From NCBI GenBank assembly GCA_027346125.1, contig DAIEST010000013.1, positions 1 to 5,816 of the forward strand: a DNA stretch of 5,816 bases. Direction: 5' to 3'. A model generated the notes under the pieces. That model ran no database searches and was not told the DNA's origin. It saw nothing but the letters and a program-made list of their open reading frames with translations. This DNA is from Leptospirillum sp. Lineage in GTDB: Bacteria; Nitrospirota; Leptospirillia; Leptospirillales; Leptospirillaceae. Shown here piece after piece: positions 5,618 through 5,816 of the stretch. A program made the translations under genes and the position numbers. Numbering within the stretch: position 1 is the stretch's first letter; every line of letters starts with the position of its first letter.

Positions 5618-5746
5618 CCGTTCAGGCGGCGAATCGATCCCCGTTTTCAGTCCGGGGAGTTGGCAGGAAGGAATTCCCTTCCTTTCCGCTTTCGCGGCGA
5701 GCGAAGCGAAGAGGGAGGGGAGGATGTCAAATCCCTATGGATGTTT
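5584..5746 (+). ncRNA. Candidate omega/reRNA scaffold plus guide from the element's right end
   Basis: Known: TnpB guide RNAs come from the 3' end of tnpB and the right end of the element, with the guide taken from the flank just past the tip. Here four stems lie in a row: 5585-5592/5597-5604 (8 bp, loop ACAA); 5606-5617/5622-5633 (12 bp with one G:T, loop CCGT); 5638-5643/5653-5658 (6 bp); and a long imperfect stem 5674-5721 with core 5687-5695/5701-5708. The scaffold would end at TCAA 5730 and a 16-base guide would be ATCCCTATGGATGTTT. The 5' end is not defined by anything visible, and alternative folds near 5665-5683 compete. Whether it is transcribed is unknown. Confidence 0.45.
5665..5730 (+). 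repeat. Right-end hairpin and tip of the element
   Basis: The core CGCTT-T-CGC (5687-5695) pairs with GCGAAGCG (5701-5708) with one bulged T and loop GGCGA. Pairing continues outwards imperfectly between the pyrimidine-rich 5674-5686 and the purine-rich 5709-5721. GAAT (5671-5674) marks the 5' foot, and ATGTCAA (5724-5730) follows the 3' foot. An alternative small stem is AGGAAGG/CCTTCCT (5665-5671/5677-5683). The bulged T resembles the mismatched base in IS608-type end hairpins. Confidence 0.55.
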
Positions 5747-5816
5747 CTGTATCGTTTTCAGGATCGATTCGACATCTGCTCCAAAGCGGGAAAGATCTGA
5801 GTTTTTAAGAGCTTTT

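Larger units (their letters stand above)
5221..5730 (+). mobile_element. Miniature IS200/IS605-family element with internally deleted tnpB
   Basis: The predicted element is 510 bases and lies 10 bases downstream of the recN stop. Left to right it has a TTAC boundary, AAAG (5235-5238) at the foot of a subterminal hairpin (5239-5258), a truncated tnpB (5297-5617), a series of hairpins (5585-5721), GAAT (5671-5674) at the foot of the last hairpin, and a tip ending in TCAA (5727-5730). Known for ISHp608: cleavage at TTAC and TCAA, guided by AAAG and GAAT located just 5' of the end hairpins. There is no tnpA, no terminal inverted repeat and no target duplication, all normal for non-autonomous members. 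Its base composition is higher (37 of 60 G+C at 5341-5400 versus 30 of 60 at 3601-3660), which suggests outside origin. The family call is firm from the TnpB fragment; exact ends are inference. Confidence 0.75.

Noticed and set aside
5374..5808. 144-codon plus-strand frame overlapping the tnpB remnant and running past the element's right end
   Set aside because: Out of frame with the recognisable TnpB sequence, crosses the element boundary, and has Arg/Gly/Pro-rich content typical of a frame-shifted shadow.
5221..5816. CRISPR array or Cas12 locus, suggested by TnpB ancestry
   Set aside because: No spaced direct repeats are present, and the protein remnant is too short and of TnpB type.

Overview
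The window is ordinary bacterial chromosome with one small mobile element at its right end. In order on the + strand it holds the 3' part of a C-terminal processing protease gene (S41 family), groES, groEL, trxA, recN, and a 510-base IS200/IS605-type miniature element carrying a tnpB gene with most of its middle deleted. The core genes are about 50% G+C where I counted. A CIRCE element upstream of groES implies an HrcA-type repressor encoded elsewhere. Together with the protein sequences this suggests a Gram-negative such as a Leptospirillum-like member of the Nitrospirota, but that is an impression from memory and not a demonstrated assignment.

Layout. Bases 1-755 encode the protease domain and tail of a CtpA-like serine protease, closed by a strong hairpin terminator (771-803). 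Bases 804-987 are the groE control region, with a sigma70-like promoter overlapped by CIRCE (915-941). groES (988-1251) and groEL (1315-2940) form one operon ending in a terminator at 2962-2985. The trxA promoter starts only two bases after that terminator's T-run, and its -35 box lies inside a perfect 6+6 bp dyad. trxA (3099-3431) is followed by a GC-rich inverted repeat with a weak T tail. recN follows, most likely starting at GTG 3555 and ending at 5210.

The genes share a theme of stress and repair: periplasmic proteolysis, cytosolic folding, thiol reduction and DNA double-strand break repair. The terminators suggest separate transcription units rather than one operon.

The most interesting part is 5221-5730. 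It has TTAC at the left boundary, TCAA at the right tip, AAAG and GAAT tetranucleotides at the feet of subterminal hairpins (the ISHp608 pattern), the N-terminus of TnpB joined in frame to the extreme C-terminus, and a run of hairpins where an omega/reRNA scaffold would lie. The whole nuclease core is gone while both ends and the putative guide-RNA region remain. It looks like a non-autonomous element that could be moved in trans by TnpA and might still supply a guide RNA to a TnpB encoded elsewhere. This is inference from sequence and has not been tested.
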